Shown: positions 15,501 through 25,500 of the stretch, piece by piece
Numbering within the stretch: position 1 is the first letter of the stretch
Layout of the letters: each line of letters opens with the position of its first letter
NCBI GenBank assembly: GCA_020049615.1
Contig: JAIFKN010000120.1
Span: 1 to 27,165, forward strand
DNA length: 27,165 nt
Source: a bacterium
Lineage (GTDB): Bacteria; Planctomycetota; UBA11346
Direction of reading: 5' to 3'
Translations under genes and position numbers: made by a program
The notes under the pieces: generated by a model
The model's database searches: none
The model's input: only the letters and a program-made list of their open reading frames with translations
What the model was told of the DNA's origin: nothing

Positions 15501-16164
15501 GGTCCTCGGCCGCCAGCGTCATCACCTGCGCCAGGGCCGCATCGCCGGCGGCGCAGGCCTGCTGCAGGGCGCTCCAGCGCTCGTAGGCGGCGCGGCCGAT
15601 GCGCGAATAGCGGTCGTCGCCGGTGAGCAGTTCGAGCAGCTGGGCGCGGTCCGCGTCCGGCGCCTTGAGGAAGGCGGCGAAATCGCCCTGCGCGAGCATG
15701 ACCACGGTGCGGAACTGGGGCGCGGTGAGGAGGAGCCGGCGCTCGACCAGGGCCTGCACCTCCTTGGCACCATCTGCGAGCCGGTCCCCGCTGTCGGCAT
15801 GCACGATGCGCCGCTGCGGCGGCTGCAGCTCGCCCTCGAGCCGGCCATGCGCCCGCCGCACCGACCATTCCACCAGCCAGGGCGTGCCGTCGGCGAGCCT
15901 GAGCCGGACCAGGACGCGGCCTTCGACCGCCGACCGGCTGAGCAGCGCGGTGGGGTCACCCTGGCGCTGGCCCTGGCGCGGCGTCTCGCCGAACAGGGCG
16001 AGGGACACCGCGTCGAGGATGGTGGACTTGCCCGCCCCGGTCGGCCCAGTGATGGCGATCAGGCCGGCGCCGCCGATGGGCGGCTGGCCGGACCGCAGAT
16101 CGATGGTCTGCTGCCGGCCGAGCAGGCTGGCGAGGTTCTCGATGCTGATGCTCTCGAGCCGCAT
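12538..16164 (-). CDS. sbcC: SbcC exonuclease subunit (Rad50-like SMC ATPase) with extra C-terminal winged-helix-like domain
   Basis: This is the ATPase subunit of the SbcCD nuclease, which cleaves hairpins and protein-blocked or double-strand DNA ends. Walker A is GPTGAGKST (40-48). Two long Ala/Gln-rich coiled coils flank the zinc hook CPLCG (Cys533, Cys536). The ABC signature is LSGGE (1030-1034), and Walker B has Asp1062-Glu1063 in 'LCIDEGFGSLD', followed by 'LLISHVGAL'. At 1,208 residues it is longer than E. coli SbcC (1,048). Part of the excess is a tail from about 1125, made of a proline linker and then 'LLRALAELGPASSGQLQERL' to 'VVRVGKGRGTRYTL' (about 1147-1204), which resembles a winged helix-turn-helix. 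The ATG lies 2 bases after the sbcD stop, and it is the last gene of the repair operon. Confidence 0.95.
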   Translation of the reverse strand: MRLESISIENLASLLGRQQTIDLRSGQPPIGGAGLIAITGPTGAGKSTILDAVSLALFGETPRQGQRQGDPTALLSRSAVEGRVLVRLRLADGTPWLVEWSVRRAHGRLEGELQPPQRRIVHADSGDRLADGAKEVQALVERRLLLTAPQFRTVVMLAQGDFAAFLKAPDADRAQLLELLTGDDRYSRIGRAAYERWSALQQACAAGDAALAQVMTLAAEDRARLETELAEAAPLIAAAQRGLELAQLRQQAWTAWQQAERSAAGRARDAEAAEAAHAAAATGRERLRQAERAQAVAVPLAAASAGREQLRQAALAVGRTAEAVERAAEAALAAAGLAGGAVAAALAAAEARLQQAGRQAALAAIAADDWQPVQTLADAASQAATALAQARQQAGIAQQRIPGTTRLLADAQAALVREQAAVASAAAVLATAQTAQAASRAGVDAETLERRRQQLASAAALLAQPCADPAAAAAAAAASEAAAGIAAAEAAQAAEAQRLAREAMTAQEQQVARLGDLARVSAFGHLLEPGLPCPLCGSTAHPQPAHADADLLSNARLALEDLRRAVAASEHRLAEAQQAAAQAGADLQARRERQAEAMRARAARQAAWQPLAEALGLPHDEADPAALADEAEAIASRLRRVREGDAAAQEAAQLLAAAKDRAQPQLVAVERAQARLQADEQQAVAADLAAATAGAAAQAAAAIAGQALDALLGRSGDPAPADRAAWLRALPQRSEQARQAATAARQAERDAALQADAWRALVPAGTALPPAAGVPAEPAAALAAARAALATARDRAGQAQQAVATAQAAAGRSEAAARDLVATEAALGAALRLAGWADEAAAGAALMPDAGFVALRQDLARLDLELASARTALQLGREQAAAAAAAATALGLAAEPDPTDGLALAVQTAQAGLAGLQDRGGALRQQLLQDDERRGRRERLLAGQEELQAQRARAERLKLLIGCATGSRFNRCAQALTLDQLLSAANHHLADLAPRYRLRREPSAGDGQASLGILVIDGDQAEVERSISTLSGGETFLVSLALALALADLQRGRLRVGTLCIDEGFGSLDEQTLGVAMSVLERLQQRQDTQILLISHVGALHERVAHRIEVVRRGGGVSRLRLVGPAGIVDSVPALPPPPPGRAADGRAADDLLRALAELGPASSGQLQERLGVDAGRIAQLVAQLGPARVVRVGKGRGTRYTLPDAAG

Positions 16165-16166
16165 GC

Positions 16167-17426
16167 TCAGTCCACCCGGCCGGTGGCGCTGGCGACCAGG
16201 GCGGCGAAGTCCGCGCGCAGCCCATCATCCAGGGCGACGCCGCGATCGGCCGCCACGGCGGCGAAGACCGACTCCGGCGTCACCTGGTCGAGGGTCGGGC
16301 CGCTGCCATCGCTGGCAGCAGGGAAGAGGCCGCCCGGTGGCAGGTTGCGCAGCAGGCGGCGGACGGACAGGGCGCGCCAGCCGTGCGCCTCGACCTGGGC
16401 GTGCAGCTCGTGCACCAGGCCCGAGTCCAGCCATTCGGCCTCGACGCTGAGGTCGCACCATGGCTCCAGGCCGCCTTCCGACGGACGCGCCAGGGCCTGG
16501 ATGCGCGCACGCAGCTCCGGCACCGTGCCGGCCAGGCGCGCATACGCGCGCTGGCGGCCGAGGATGCGGGTGCGGACGTGCGCCGGACCGCCGTCGGGGG
16601 GCAGCTCGGCGATCACCACCTGGCGCGGGATCGTGGTCTCGTCCATGGCCATGGGCAGCAGGCTGCCGCAATAGCGCCAGTGCTCGTGACCGGCCACCGT
16701 CTGCGGCCGGTGGAGATGGCCGAGGGCGACCAGCGCCGCGCCGTCAGCCAGCCGATCGATGCGGGCCAGGCTGGCGCGGCCGACGATCTGCTCGCCGATC
16801 ACCGGCCGCTCGCTGCCGCCGAGCGCTCCGCCGGCGGCGAAGGCGTGGGCCAGGACGAGGCGCGGCAGGCCCTGCGCCGCGGCGGCCAGCGCGGCCTGGA
16901 TCCCGGCGTAGCGCGCCTGCAGCAGCGCGGCCTGGCGTTCGGCCTGGGCACGCAGGTCCTCACCCAGCGACGCCTCGGCCACATCGCCGTCGCGCAGATA
17001 GGGCACCAGCGCCGCCCAGGCGACGGTGCGACCGTCGCGCGCCTGCACCGGCGCCACGACCTCGCCGGCCGGCGCGTCGCGCAGCAGCTGGCCGCGGACC
17101 TCGATCCGCTCGCCGGCGAGGAAGGCCCGCGGCGCGTCCAGGCGCAGGCCATGGTCGTGGTTGCCGCCGATGGCCAGGACGCAGCCGACGCCGGCCTCGT
17201 GGCGGAAGCGGCGCAGCGTCCGGTACCAGCGATCCTGCGCCGACGCCGGCGGATTGGGGCCGTCGAAGATGTCCCCGGCGATGAGCACGGCGTCCACCGC
17301 CTCCTCGCCGGCGAGGTCGACCAGGGCGTCCAGGGCCTGCTGCTCCTCGTCCTCGCGCAGGCGGTCGTGGAACAGGGCCCCCAGGTGCCAGTCGGAGGTG
17401 TGGAGGCAGCGCACGGGAGGGGGCAT
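16167..17426 (-). CDS. sbcD: SbcD nuclease subunit (Mre11-like)
   Basis: This is the metal-dependent nuclease subunit of the SbcCD complex, 419 residues long. The calcineurin-type phosphoesterase motifs are all present: DWH (12-14), GDIFD (51-55), GNHD (88-91), His194 in 'LVLAHAF', and GHLH (236-239), followed by 'YCGSLLP'. The C-terminal capping and SbcC-contact region contains 'GLEPWCDLSVEAEWLDSG'. The length is normal for the family. The ATG at 17426 lies 19 bases after the recD stop, and the sbcC start follows 2 bases after its own stop, so co-expression with both neighbours is likely. Confidence 0.96.
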   Translation of the reverse strand: MPPPVRCLHTSDWHLGALFHDRLREDEEQQALDALVDLAGEEAVDAVLIAGDIFDGPNPPASAQDRWYRTLRRFRHEAGVGCVLAIGGNHDHGLRLDAPRAFLAGERIEVRGQLLRDAPAGEVVAPVQARDGRTVAWAALVPYLRDGDVAEASLGEDLRAQAERQAALLQARYAGIQAALAAAAQGLPRLVLAHAFAAGGALGGSERPVIGEQIVGRASLARIDRLADGAALVALGHLHRPQTVAGHEHWRYCGSLLPMAMDETTIPRQVVIAELPPDGGPAHVRTRILGRQRAYARLAGTVPELRARIQALARPSEGGLEPWCDLSVEAEWLDSGLVHELHAQVEAHGWRALSVRRLLRNLPPGGLFPAASDGSGPTLDQVTPESVFAAVAADRGVALDDGLRADFAALVASATGRVD

Positions 17427-17445
17427 GGCGGAAGCGGACCGTCGC

Positions 17446-19203
17446 CTACGGCTGGGCGGCGCCAGCGGCGAAGAGGGACTCCCACGAGCCGCGCGACGCC
17501 AGGCACAGATCGATGGCGCCCGCCGATCTGGTGATGGCGGTGTAGAGCAGATGCCGGTCGATCAGCTCGCCGGGATCCTCGGGCAGGTCGATGGCGACAT
17601 GGCCCCACTCCGAGCCCTGGCTCTTGTGGATGGTCAGGGCGAACGCCGGCCGGTGCCCGGGCAGCTGCGCCAGCGGCAGCGGGCGGTCGAGGCTGGGGAA
17701 GGCGACCTCGGTCGCGGGCTGGCCCGGCCCCGTCCCGAGCGCGACACCGACATCGCCGTTGGACAGGTCCAGGCTGCGGCTGTTGACCGTCACCAGCAGC
17801 GGGCAGCCGTGCGGCACGGCGGCGCTGGACGCGGCGTCCACCGGCTGCCAGAGCAGGTCGCAGCCGAGCCGGTTGGCCTGGTCGACCTGGGCGTTGGTCA
17901 GGCAGAGGAGCTGGAACCGTCCGAGCAGGCCGTTGAGCGCGGCCGCCTCGGGCGGGGCGGCTGCCGACCATCCGGCCACGGCGTCCCGCCAGGCCGACCA
18001 GGCCTCGCGGCAGCGGGCGCGGAAGGCCTGCCGCGTGGTGAAGAGCCGGACGCGGCCCTCGGCCTCGTCGGCCCGGCAGCGCTGGAGGAAATCCCCGAGC
18101 CGCGCCGGCGACCCCGGGCGGGACAGCGCTGCCAGCTCGAGGATCCACGGCGCATGCTTGGCGCGGTAGCTGTGGGCCAGGCCGATCGCCGCACCTGGCA
18201 GGGGGTCGGCGGCGGGGCGCGCCGGCAGGCCCGCCGCATGCACCGGCGCGGCGTCGCAGCCCAGGCGCGCGCTCCAGCGCCGCAGGGTGCCGTCCGGCAC
18301 CGGACCGGCCGCCCCCCGCGCCACCAGCTCGGCCAGCACGCCGCCGACCTCGACGCTGTCGAGCTGGTCGCTGTCCCCCAGCATCCACAGCGCAGCCGAG
18401 GGCGCGACGGCGACGACCAGGGCCGCCATGAGCGGCAGGTCGACCATGCTCGCCTCATCCACCAGCACGATGCGGGCCTCCAGCGGGCGGGACGCGTGGC
18501 GCCGGAACGGCCCGCCGTCCTCCGGCGGCGCGGGCCCCCATTCGAGCGCCCGGTGCAGGGTCGCCGGACGCAAGGCGCGGAGGAAGGCGCGCTCCGCCTC
18601 GTCCAGACGCAGCCGGGTTGCGGCCGCCGCCAGCGAGCCGGCCAGGCGGCAGGCGGCCTTGCCGGTCGGGGCGGTGATCAGCACCTCCGCCGGCGCCAGG
18701 GTCGGATCCAGCCGCCGGCGCAGCGCCAGCAGCACGGCTGCCGTGGTCGTCTTGCCGGTGCCGGGGCCGCCGGTGACGATGCCGAAGGGCGCATCGAGCA
18801 GGGCCGCCGCCGCGAGCCGCTGCTGCGCGTTGTCGAAGATGAGGCGTCTGCCGACGTGCTCGGAGGCCGCCGGCAGGATGGCGTCGAGGGCGTCGCGGAC
18901 GAGCCGGTCGTCGCCGCAGGCCAGGCGTGCGCTCGCGCAGCGCGCCTCGATGGCGCGCCGCACGATGCGCCAGCAGGCGGCGTTGCGCGGCAGCAGCACC
19001 AGCTCGCCGGCGGTGGCGAAGGCGTGCTCCGGGAGGGCGCCGCTGGCGGGCAGGCCGAGCTCGGTGCGGGTCACCTGGCCGATGCCGCGGCTGGCCGCCG
19101 ACAGCAGGCGGGCGAGCGGATCGGTCAGGCCGGCGTCGGCTGGGCCGAGGATGAGGCTGGCCAGGGGCCGGAAGGCCGCCACGGGATCCGTCGGGGCGGT
19201 CAT
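17446..19203 (-). CDS. recD: RecD, exodeoxyribonuclease V alpha subunit (5'-3' helicase)
   Basis: This is the fast 5'-3' helicase of the RecBCD enzyme, which processes double-strand ends for recombination. With the ATG at 19203 the protein has 585 residues, close to E. coli RecD (608). Walker A is GGPGTGKTT (145-153), Walker B is DEASMVD (249-255), and the C-terminal helicase motifs are 'LTIHKSQGSEWGHV' and 'LLYTAITRSAGAIDL'. A start 72 bases further upstream is open, but the ATG at 19203 overlaps the recB stop as ATGA and removes a non-conserved Pro/Arg-rich leader. It is followed 19 bases later by sbcD. Confidence 0.96.
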   Translation of the reverse strand: MTAPTDPVAAFRPLASLILGPADAGLTDPLARLLSAASRGIGQVTRTELGLPASGALPEHAFATAGELVLLPRNAACWRIVRRAIEARCASARLACGDDRLVRDALDAILPAASEHVGRRLIFDNAQQRLAAAALLDAPFGIVTGGPGTGKTTTAAVLLALRRRLDPTLAPAEVLITAPTGKAACRLAGSLAAAATRLRLDEAERAFLRALRPATLHRALEWGPAPPEDGGPFRRHASRPLEARIVLVDEASMVDLPLMAALVVAVAPSAALWMLGDSDQLDSVEVGGVLAELVARGAAGPVPDGTLRRWSARLGCDAAPVHAAGLPARPAADPLPGAAIGLAHSYRAKHAPWILELAALSRPGSPARLGDFLQRCRADEAEGRVRLFTTRQAFRARCREAWSAWRDAVAGWSAAAPPEAAALNGLLGRFQLLCLTNAQVDQANRLGCDLLWQPVDAASSAAVPHGCPLLVTVNSRSLDLSNGDVGVALGTGPGQPATEVAFPSLDRPLPLAQLPGHRPAFALTIHKSQGSEWGHVAIDLPEDPGELIDRHLLYTAITRSAGAIDLCLASRGSWESLFAAGAAQP

Positions 19204-22200
19204 GGCGCGCCCTCGGCGGGCTCGAGCAGGCGGCCGAGGGCCTCCAGGCTCTCCAGCGACGGCCGGCGGAACCATACGCCGCCATCGGGGAAGCCGCGCA
19301 GGAAGAGATAGGCGCAGCCGCCGAAGTGCCGGTCGAAGCGGTAGTCCGGCAGGTGGCGCTGCAGGTGGCGGTGCAGGGCGAGGGCGTAGATCCAGGCCTG
19401 CAGCAGGTAGTCATGGTCGCGCATCGCCGCGCTGAGATCCGCGGCGGCGTAGCCCGGCAGCAGGTTGGTCTTGTAGTCGGCGATGAACCACCGCCCGTCG
19501 TGGGCGAAGACCAGATCGATGTATCCCTGCAGGTAGCCGTGCAGAGCCGCGAAGCCCCACCGGGCGAGCGAGGCCGCCCAGGAGCGGTCCTCGGGATCGG
19601 CGGCGAGCGCCGGATCGGCGCCCAGCGCCCGCGCGAGGTCGGCTGCCGCGATCCGCCGCACCGGCAGCAGGAAATGCATCTCGGCGATCACCGGGCCGCA
19701 GAGTTCCTGCAAGGCGACGCCAGGGCCGTCGCCCAGCACCACCGGCGTGCCGAGGATGGTGCCGATCGCCTGCGCGAAACCGGCCTGCTCGGCGCCGACG
19801 GCGTCGGCGAGGGGGCGCCGGTTGCCCAGGACGTCCTCCAGCACGGCGTGGACCCGGTCGCCGAAGGCGGCGCCGCCGCCGAGGCCGTCGAACAGGCCGG
19901 CGACGCCGCGGGCCGGCAGGGTTCCGCCATCGTGATCCCGCGCGCCCGGCTCGTCGCCCTCGGGCGCGCTCGCGGACAGGCCGGAGTAGCTGGCGCAGCG
20001 CTGGATGGGCCAGGCGGTGCGCGGCAGGGGGGGCGGCGGCGCCAGCGGGACGGCCGGCGCCGGCGCCGGCGCCAGCGGGTCCAGACCGTTCGCACCCGGT
20101 TCGTCCGGCTCATCCATCCACTCGCGCAGCAGTCCGGGCCAGTCCTGGGCTGGTGCAGCCTCCAGTCCGAACAGCGCGGCGACGGCCGCATGCCTGGCCC
20201 CGTTGCAGTGCGTCGGACCGCCGTCGGCGACCGGCGCCAGGCCGAGCAGCAGCCGGTGGCGGGCGCGGGTGAGGGCGACGTAGAGGAGGCGCTCCTGCTC
20301 CTCGTCCTCCTGGCGCACGGCCTCGGCGAGATGCTGCGGGAAGCCGGCCGAGCAGATGTCGAGGATCGCGCCGGCGGGCCTGCGCACCAGGGCGATGGGC
20401 GCGCCCTGCCGCCGCTGGAGGCTGCGCACCGACCAGAGGAAGGGGCAGGCGACCACGGGATACTCCAGGCCCTTGGCGGCGTGGATGGTCGCCAACTGCA
20501 CCGCCGGCAGGTCGGTCTCCAGACGCATCAGGTCGCCGCCGTCCTCGTCGGCATCATCGACCTGCCCGGCGAGGGCGCGCGCGAGCCAGCGGCGCAGTGC
20601 GGCGGAGCGGCGCAGGCCGCGCGTCCAGGCGCGCTGGAGCAGTTCGCCGACATGGCGCCAGTTGGTCAGCCGACGCTCGCCATCGCGGAAGCGGAGATGG
20701 GCGGCGCCGGGCGCCGGATCGGCGATGCGGCGCAGCAGCAGGGGGAGGGGGCCGATCTGGCGCAGGGCGTCCAGCTCGTCCTGCAGCCCACGCAGCCAGA
20801 CGGCCTGCGCCGCCGGATCGCCCGCCAGCTGCAGGATGGCCCGGGCCTGCAGGCCGCCGAGCGGCGTGCCGGCGAAGGCCAGCAGGGCCGACAGCGGATC
20901 GGTGCGGCGTTCCAGGGCCTCCAGCGCCGCCAGCCAGGCGAGCGCATCCGCGGCCTCGGCCGAGCCCCAGATGCTGCCCTGGCTGCGGCCAGCCATCTGG
21001 CAGGGGATGCCGACCTCGATCAGCGCCTGACGCATCAGCCGCAGGTCCTGGTGCGAGGCCGCGAGCACGGCCAGGTCGCCGGCCGTCAGCGGTCGCGGGG
21101 CGTGGCTGGCGCGGTCCTCGATGGTCACGCCGCCGGCCAGCAGGCGGCGGAACTCGGCGGCGGTCCGCCTGGCGAGGTCGTGCTTGGCGGACGGCCGCCG
21201 GTCGGCCGGGCTCCACAGCACGCGCAGCGGCAGGGTCGAACCCGGATCGGCGATGCGGGCGCCCGGCGCCTTGGCTTCCACCTGCACATGACGCAGCGCC
21301 TGCTGCGCCTCGGCATCGCGGAACTCCGGACGCCGTCCGTACAGCCGGTTGAGCGCCTCGACCAGCGGCCGGTCGGAACGGTAATTGACCGCCATCGAGG
21401 GCGCCTGCTGCAGGCCCGAGGCGAGGCGGCGATAGCTGCCGAGGTCGGCGCCGCGGAAGCGGTAGATGCTCTGCTTGGGATCGCCGATGACGATGAAGCT
21501 GCGGATCCCCTCCTGCGTGGCGAAGCCGCCACCGGCGACCGGGCGCAGGAAGATCCGTTGCAGGATGTCCAGCTGCACGCTGTCGGTGTCCTGGCACTCA
21601 TCGATGATGGCCGCGGCGAAGCGGGCGCGGACGGCGCCGGCCAGCGGTGCCGTGCCCGCAGCGTCCAGATGGCGGTGGACCTGCAGGAGGATGTCGTCGA
21701 AGGTGCGCTGGCGCGCGGCGCGCAGCCGCTGCGGCAGGCTGCGCGCCACCTCGGCGGCGACGGCGTGGACGGCGCGGCGCGCCTGCGCGCCATCCAGCAG
21801 CTTGAGGCGCTGGATGCGTTCCTTGAAGGCGGGTGCCTGCGCCCCCAGCGCCTTCAGCTGGGAACCGCCTGGCGGTTCGCCCTGCCGCAGCTTCGCCGCG
21901 ATGTTGCCGCGGACGGTGGCGGTGATCCCCGTGGCCTGCGCCAGGAGGTCCAGCATCTCGCGGCAGCACTCCGCCCGCGCCTGGTCGAACGCGGCGTCGT
22001 CGGCGGGGGGCAGCAGTCGCGCCAGGGGGTTGCCGGCCACCGTGCGCGACGCGGCCAAGGCCTCTTGGACTGCGGGCGCCTCGACGCGGGCCCGGCGGAA
22101 CAGCTCGTCGGTGGCGGCCGCCTCGATGAGGGGGCGCGCGTCCTCGATCAGCTCGGCGTCGGGATCGGCCGCCATCTCCAGGAGGTGCCGGCTGATCAGG

Positions 22201-22583
22201 CCCTGGCAGAATCCGTGCATGGTGACGATGGGCGCCAGATCGAAGGCGGAGACGGCCTGCGCGAGCTCGCGCTCGAGGTCGCGTCCAGGGTCGTCGGCCC
22301 GGACCCGGGCGATGATCGCCTGCTCGGGCGCCTCGGGATCGCCGCCATGCTGCGCCGCCTGCTGGGCCCGGCGCAGGGACGCCAGCAGCCGCTCCTGCAG
22401 CTCGGCCGTGGCGGCGGTGGTGAACGTGGTGACCAGGATCTGGTCGATGCGCAGGCGCTGCTCCAGCAGCAGGCGCAGCCACAGCAGGGTGATGCTGTAG
22501 GTCTTGCCGGTGCCGGCGCTGGCCTCGACGGCGTAGGCGCCGGACAGCGGCTGCTGCGCAGGATCGAAGCGCGCGGACGTCAC
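19200..22583 (-). CDS. recB: RecB, exodeoxyribonuclease V beta subunit (3'-5' helicase-nuclease)
   Basis: With the GTG start at 22583 the protein has 1,127 residues (E. coli 1,180). The N-terminal UvrD-like helicase has Walker A ASAGTGKT (21-28) and Walker B DECQDTD (328-334), with 'GDPKQSIYRFRGADL' just after. The C-terminal RecB nuclease has the PD-(D/E)XK motif Asp1023 in 'GYIDLVF', Asp1036 and Lys1038 in 'FIADYKTN', and Gln1062 in 'LLQAWIYALAL'. Before the nuclease domain lies an Ala/Pro-rich low-complexity tether ('APAPAPAVPLAPPPPLP'). The open frame extends upstream to 22847, but that part is antisense-like Arg-rich sequence inside recC. The GTG overlaps the recC stop as GTGA, which supports translational coupling. 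Confidence 0.95.
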   Translation of the reverse strand: MTSARFDPAQQPLSGAYAVEASAGTGKTYSITLLWLRLLLEQRLRIDQILVTTFTTAATAELQERLLASLRRAQQAAQHGGDPEAPEQAIIARVRADDPGRDLERELAQAVSAFDLAPIVTMHGFCQGLISRHLLEMAADPDAELIEDARPLIEAAATDELFRRARVEAPAVQEALAASRTVAGNPLARLLPPADDAAFDQARAECCREMLDLLAQATGITATVRGNIAAKLRQGEPPGGSQLKALGAQAPAFKERIQRLKLLDGAQARRAVHAVAAEVARSLPQRLRAARQRTFDDILLQVHRHLDAAGTAPLAGAVRARFAAAIIDECQDTDSVQLDILQRIFLRPVAGGGFATQEGIRSFIVIGDPKQSIYRFRGADLGSYRRLASGLQQAPSMAVNYRSDRPLVEALNRLYGRRPEFRDAEAQQALRHVQVEAKAPGARIADPGSTLPLRVLWSPADRRPSAKHDLARRTAAEFRRLLAGGVTIEDRASHAPRPLTAGDLAVLAASHQDLRLMRQALIEVGIPCQMAGRSQGSIWGSAEAADALAWLAALEALERRTDPLSALLAFAGTPLGGLQARAILQLAGDPAAQAVWLRGLQDELDALRQIGPLPLLLRRIADPAPGAAHLRFRDGERRLTNWRHVGELLQRAWTRGLRRSAALRRWLARALAGQVDDADEDGGDLMRLETDLPAVQLATIHAAKGLEYPVVACPFLWSVRSLQRRQGAPIALVRRPAGAILDICSAGFPQHLAEAVRQEDEEQERLLYVALTRARHRLLLGLAPVADGGPTHCNGARHAAVAALFGLEAAPAQDWPGLLREWMDEPDEPGANGLDPLAPAPAPAVPLAPPPPLPRTAWPIQRCASYSGLSASAPEGDEPGARDHDGGTLPARGVAGLFDGLGGGAAFGDRVHAVLEDVLGNRRPLADAVGAEQAGFAQAIGTILGTPVVLGDGPGVALQELCGPVIAEMHFLLPVRRIAAADLARALGADPALAADPEDRSWAASLARWGFAALHGYLQGYIDLVFAHDGRWFIADYKTNLLPGYAAADLSAAMRDHDYLLQAWIYALALHRHLQRHLPDYRFDRHFGGCAYLFLRGFPDGGVWFRRPSLESLEALGRLLEPAEGAP

Positions 22584-25500
22584 AGCCTGCCTCCCAGCAT
22601 GCCGACGCCCTCGGCGATGCTCCGCGCCAGGCGCAGGCTCAGCGGCCCGTCGGCGCCCTCCAGCGGCGGACACCAGGCGACGGGATCGTCCAGGCCGCGG
22701 AAGCACAGGCGGGTGGCCGGACGGAGGCTGGCCGGCGGCCCGTCGTTCTGGTCCTCGTCCCCGGTCCACGCCGCCGCGGCGTCGGCGAGCGCCTCGGCCG
22801 CGCTCTTGCGCGCATCCACGAGCTTGGCGTGGATGTCCGGCGACCACGGCAGGGGCAGACGCAGGGCCAGGTCATGCCAGACGATGAGGTCGGCCAGCAC
22901 CCGCTGCGCCGCGGCCAGTGTCGGCACCGTGAGGCTGGCGGTTTCGGCGGCGAAGCTGACGCGAATCGCCGCGCCGGCGTGGGTCGGCGCCAGCAGGGCC
23001 AGGCCGAGGCGCAGCGCCAGCACGCGCCGGTCGCTCTGCTGCGAGGCGCTGGCGAAGCGGATCGCGTCCTGCGGCCCGCGATGCCAGCCGCCCGGCAGCT
23101 GGCCGGCGACGCGGCGGGCCGGGCCGGCGGGCATCGGCACCTGCAGGTCGATCCCGGGCTGCCAGGGGATCCACGGGCCGTCAGCGATCCGGCAGACCTT
23201 CGCGCCGAGTTCCTCCCAGGTCTGCGCGCCGTAGCGTCCAGGCGGGAGGTCGCCGGCCGTCTCCATGCGGCGGCGCAGCGCCGCCTCGTCGTCGCCGGCC
23301 AGACGGCAGCGCAGCAGACGCTCGCGCAGCTGCCAGGCCTCCAGGGTGCCGGGCGCGACCAGATCCCCTTCGGCGAGCTCCGGGGCCTCCTCCGGCAGGC
23401 GCAGGCCGAGGCGGCGCACGAAGAGGCGGCACGGCTCGGCCAGCAGCGCGAGCAGGTCCTGCACCGCCACATCGCCCGGCTCGGCCGGGGGCAGCGGCGT
23501 CGACCACAGTCCGGGGTAGGGCTGCTGCCGGCCATCGCGCAGCAGCACGGCGGCACTGTGGTCGCTGGCCAGCATCGACCGCGCCGCGGCCGGCGCCGCG
23601 GGGTGGAAGCCGGCCGGGCTGCAGGCGTTGAGCCCGTGGCGGAAGCAGACCGCCGCCTGCGCCGCCCCGCCGCCCGGCGACGGCACGGCGATGCGGTCGA
23701 CCGCCGCCAGCAGGTCGGCCAGCGGGGTCGCCGGCGGCCGCTCGTCGTCGTCCTCGTCCGAGCCGCCCTGGTAGGTCAGCACCAGGCGCTCGCGCGCGGC
23801 GAGCAGCGCCAGCAGCAGCGCATGGCGGTCGGCGGCGCGCCGGTCGGGGTCGCCCGGCTGCCGCGTGCCCGCCAGCGGATGCCAGCCCGGCCGCTCGTCG
23901 CGGCGCGGGAACGAGGCCGCACTGAGGCCCGCGACCAGGATCAGGCGCGCCGGGATGCCGGCCGCCTGGCGCAGGTCGGCGACGGTGATGCCGCCGGCCG
24001 CCGAGCCGGATCCTTCGGCCAGGAGGTCGAGCTGCGGCGCGAGCATGGCGATGGCGGCATCGGCGTGCAGGAGCAGGTCGGCAGGCGCGGCCGCGACCAG
24101 GGCCGGCAGCAGCACGTTGCCCAGACGCGTCAGCTGCTCGCGCTCGGCCGCCGTCCGCGCGTGGAGGAAGGAGCCGCAGAGCTCGTCCAGCGCCTGCCGC
24201 CACTGCGCCATGGTGCGCGGGGCCGGATCGTTCCACGTCGTCCGGGCCGCGCGCAGCAGATCGGCGAAGCGGGCCAGGCCGGCGAGCACGGCCAGGCCCA
24301 GGCCCGCGGTGCGCTCCAGCGGGGCCGTGCCGTCGACCACCCCGTCGCGCCACTGCGCGTCGGCGATGGCGCCCAGACCGAGCCGGCGCAGGGCGAAGGC
24401 CAGATGCCACCGCTGCTCGTCGGGGTCCTGGGTCGCGGCGCGCTGCGCGCCATCGACGCCCCAGCGGAAGCGGGCGTCCGCCAGCCAGGCGACGACGTCG
24501 GCCCCGCTCTCGGCAGCCTGGTCGAAGCCGAAGGCGGCCGCGATCAGCGGATCCTCGACCAGACCCTGGATCTCGGCCAGGTCCAGGCGGCTGCGCAGGG
24601 CGGACAGCAGCCGGCGCAGGGACTCCGCGGACGCCGACATGGTGGCGCCGCCGCCGCCGACCACGCGGAAGGGCAGGCTGACGCCTCCGGCGCCGCCCGG
24701 CTGCAGCGCGGCGGCGAGCAGCGGGGCGTAGGCGGGCGGGTCGGCGAGCAGCAGCAGGACGTCCTGCGGCAGCAGCGTGGGATCCTCCACCATGGCCTGG
24801 AGGATGCGGTCGCGGCAGACCTCCAGTTCGCGCAGCGGGCTGCGGCAGGCGTGCACGGTCAGGGACGCATCGCCATCCACCAGGGGCAGGCGCTCGTCCG
24901 GATCGGCCGAGGCGTGGCAGGACCGCTGCAGGCGGCCGAGCAGGTGCGCAGGCGCGACGGGCGGTTCCAGCCGCTCCTCGCCGGCGCCTTCGGACAGCAG
25001 CAGGTCGATGGCCTGGTTGTGGAGATCCTGGGCGCAGCGGCCCAGCGGGGTGAGCACCGGCCCGGCATCATCGTCGTCGTGCCAGCGCCGCCGCCCGGTC
25101 TGCAGATCGCCCCAGAACAGCGTGCTGGGGTCGAGCAGGGTCGTGTGGGTCCGCTCCGCCGGCAGGGCCTGCAGCAGCTGGGCCAGACGCTGCATGACCA
25201 CCGCCGGCAGGCCGGCGTCCAGATGGAGCCACAGCCAGGGGACGCCTCCGCGACGCTCCCAGGCGCTGCGCCAGGCGGCGATGCCGCGGGCGAACGCCTC
25301 CGGCGTGCGCCGTCCCAGATGGCCGCGCAGGACCTCGGCCACCGCCGGCTGGTCCGCCAGCGCGGCGAGGAAGGGATCCGGCCAGGACGCCGCCTCCGGC
25401 CGGCACAGCAGCCCCTGGTCCAGGGCCTCGGCCAGCTGCCGCGCCCAGGCGAGCAGGCGGGCGTCGACCACGTCCAGGCGGTTCCGCGCATCCGCCGGCA

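Noticed and set aside
22584..22847. Upstream extension of recB to an ATG at 22847
   Set aside because: The added residues are Arg/Gly-rich and lie inside recC. The GTG at 22583 overlapping the recC stop gives the expected RecB N-terminus just before Walker A.
19326..23234. 1,302-codon plus-strand open frame opposite recB and recC, with a similar 1,042-codon one at 22829-25957
   Set aside because: The translation is Arg/Gly/Ala/Gln-rich with no domain, and the opposite strand carries unmistakable RecB and RecC motifs throughout. It is an effect of high GC at third codon positions.
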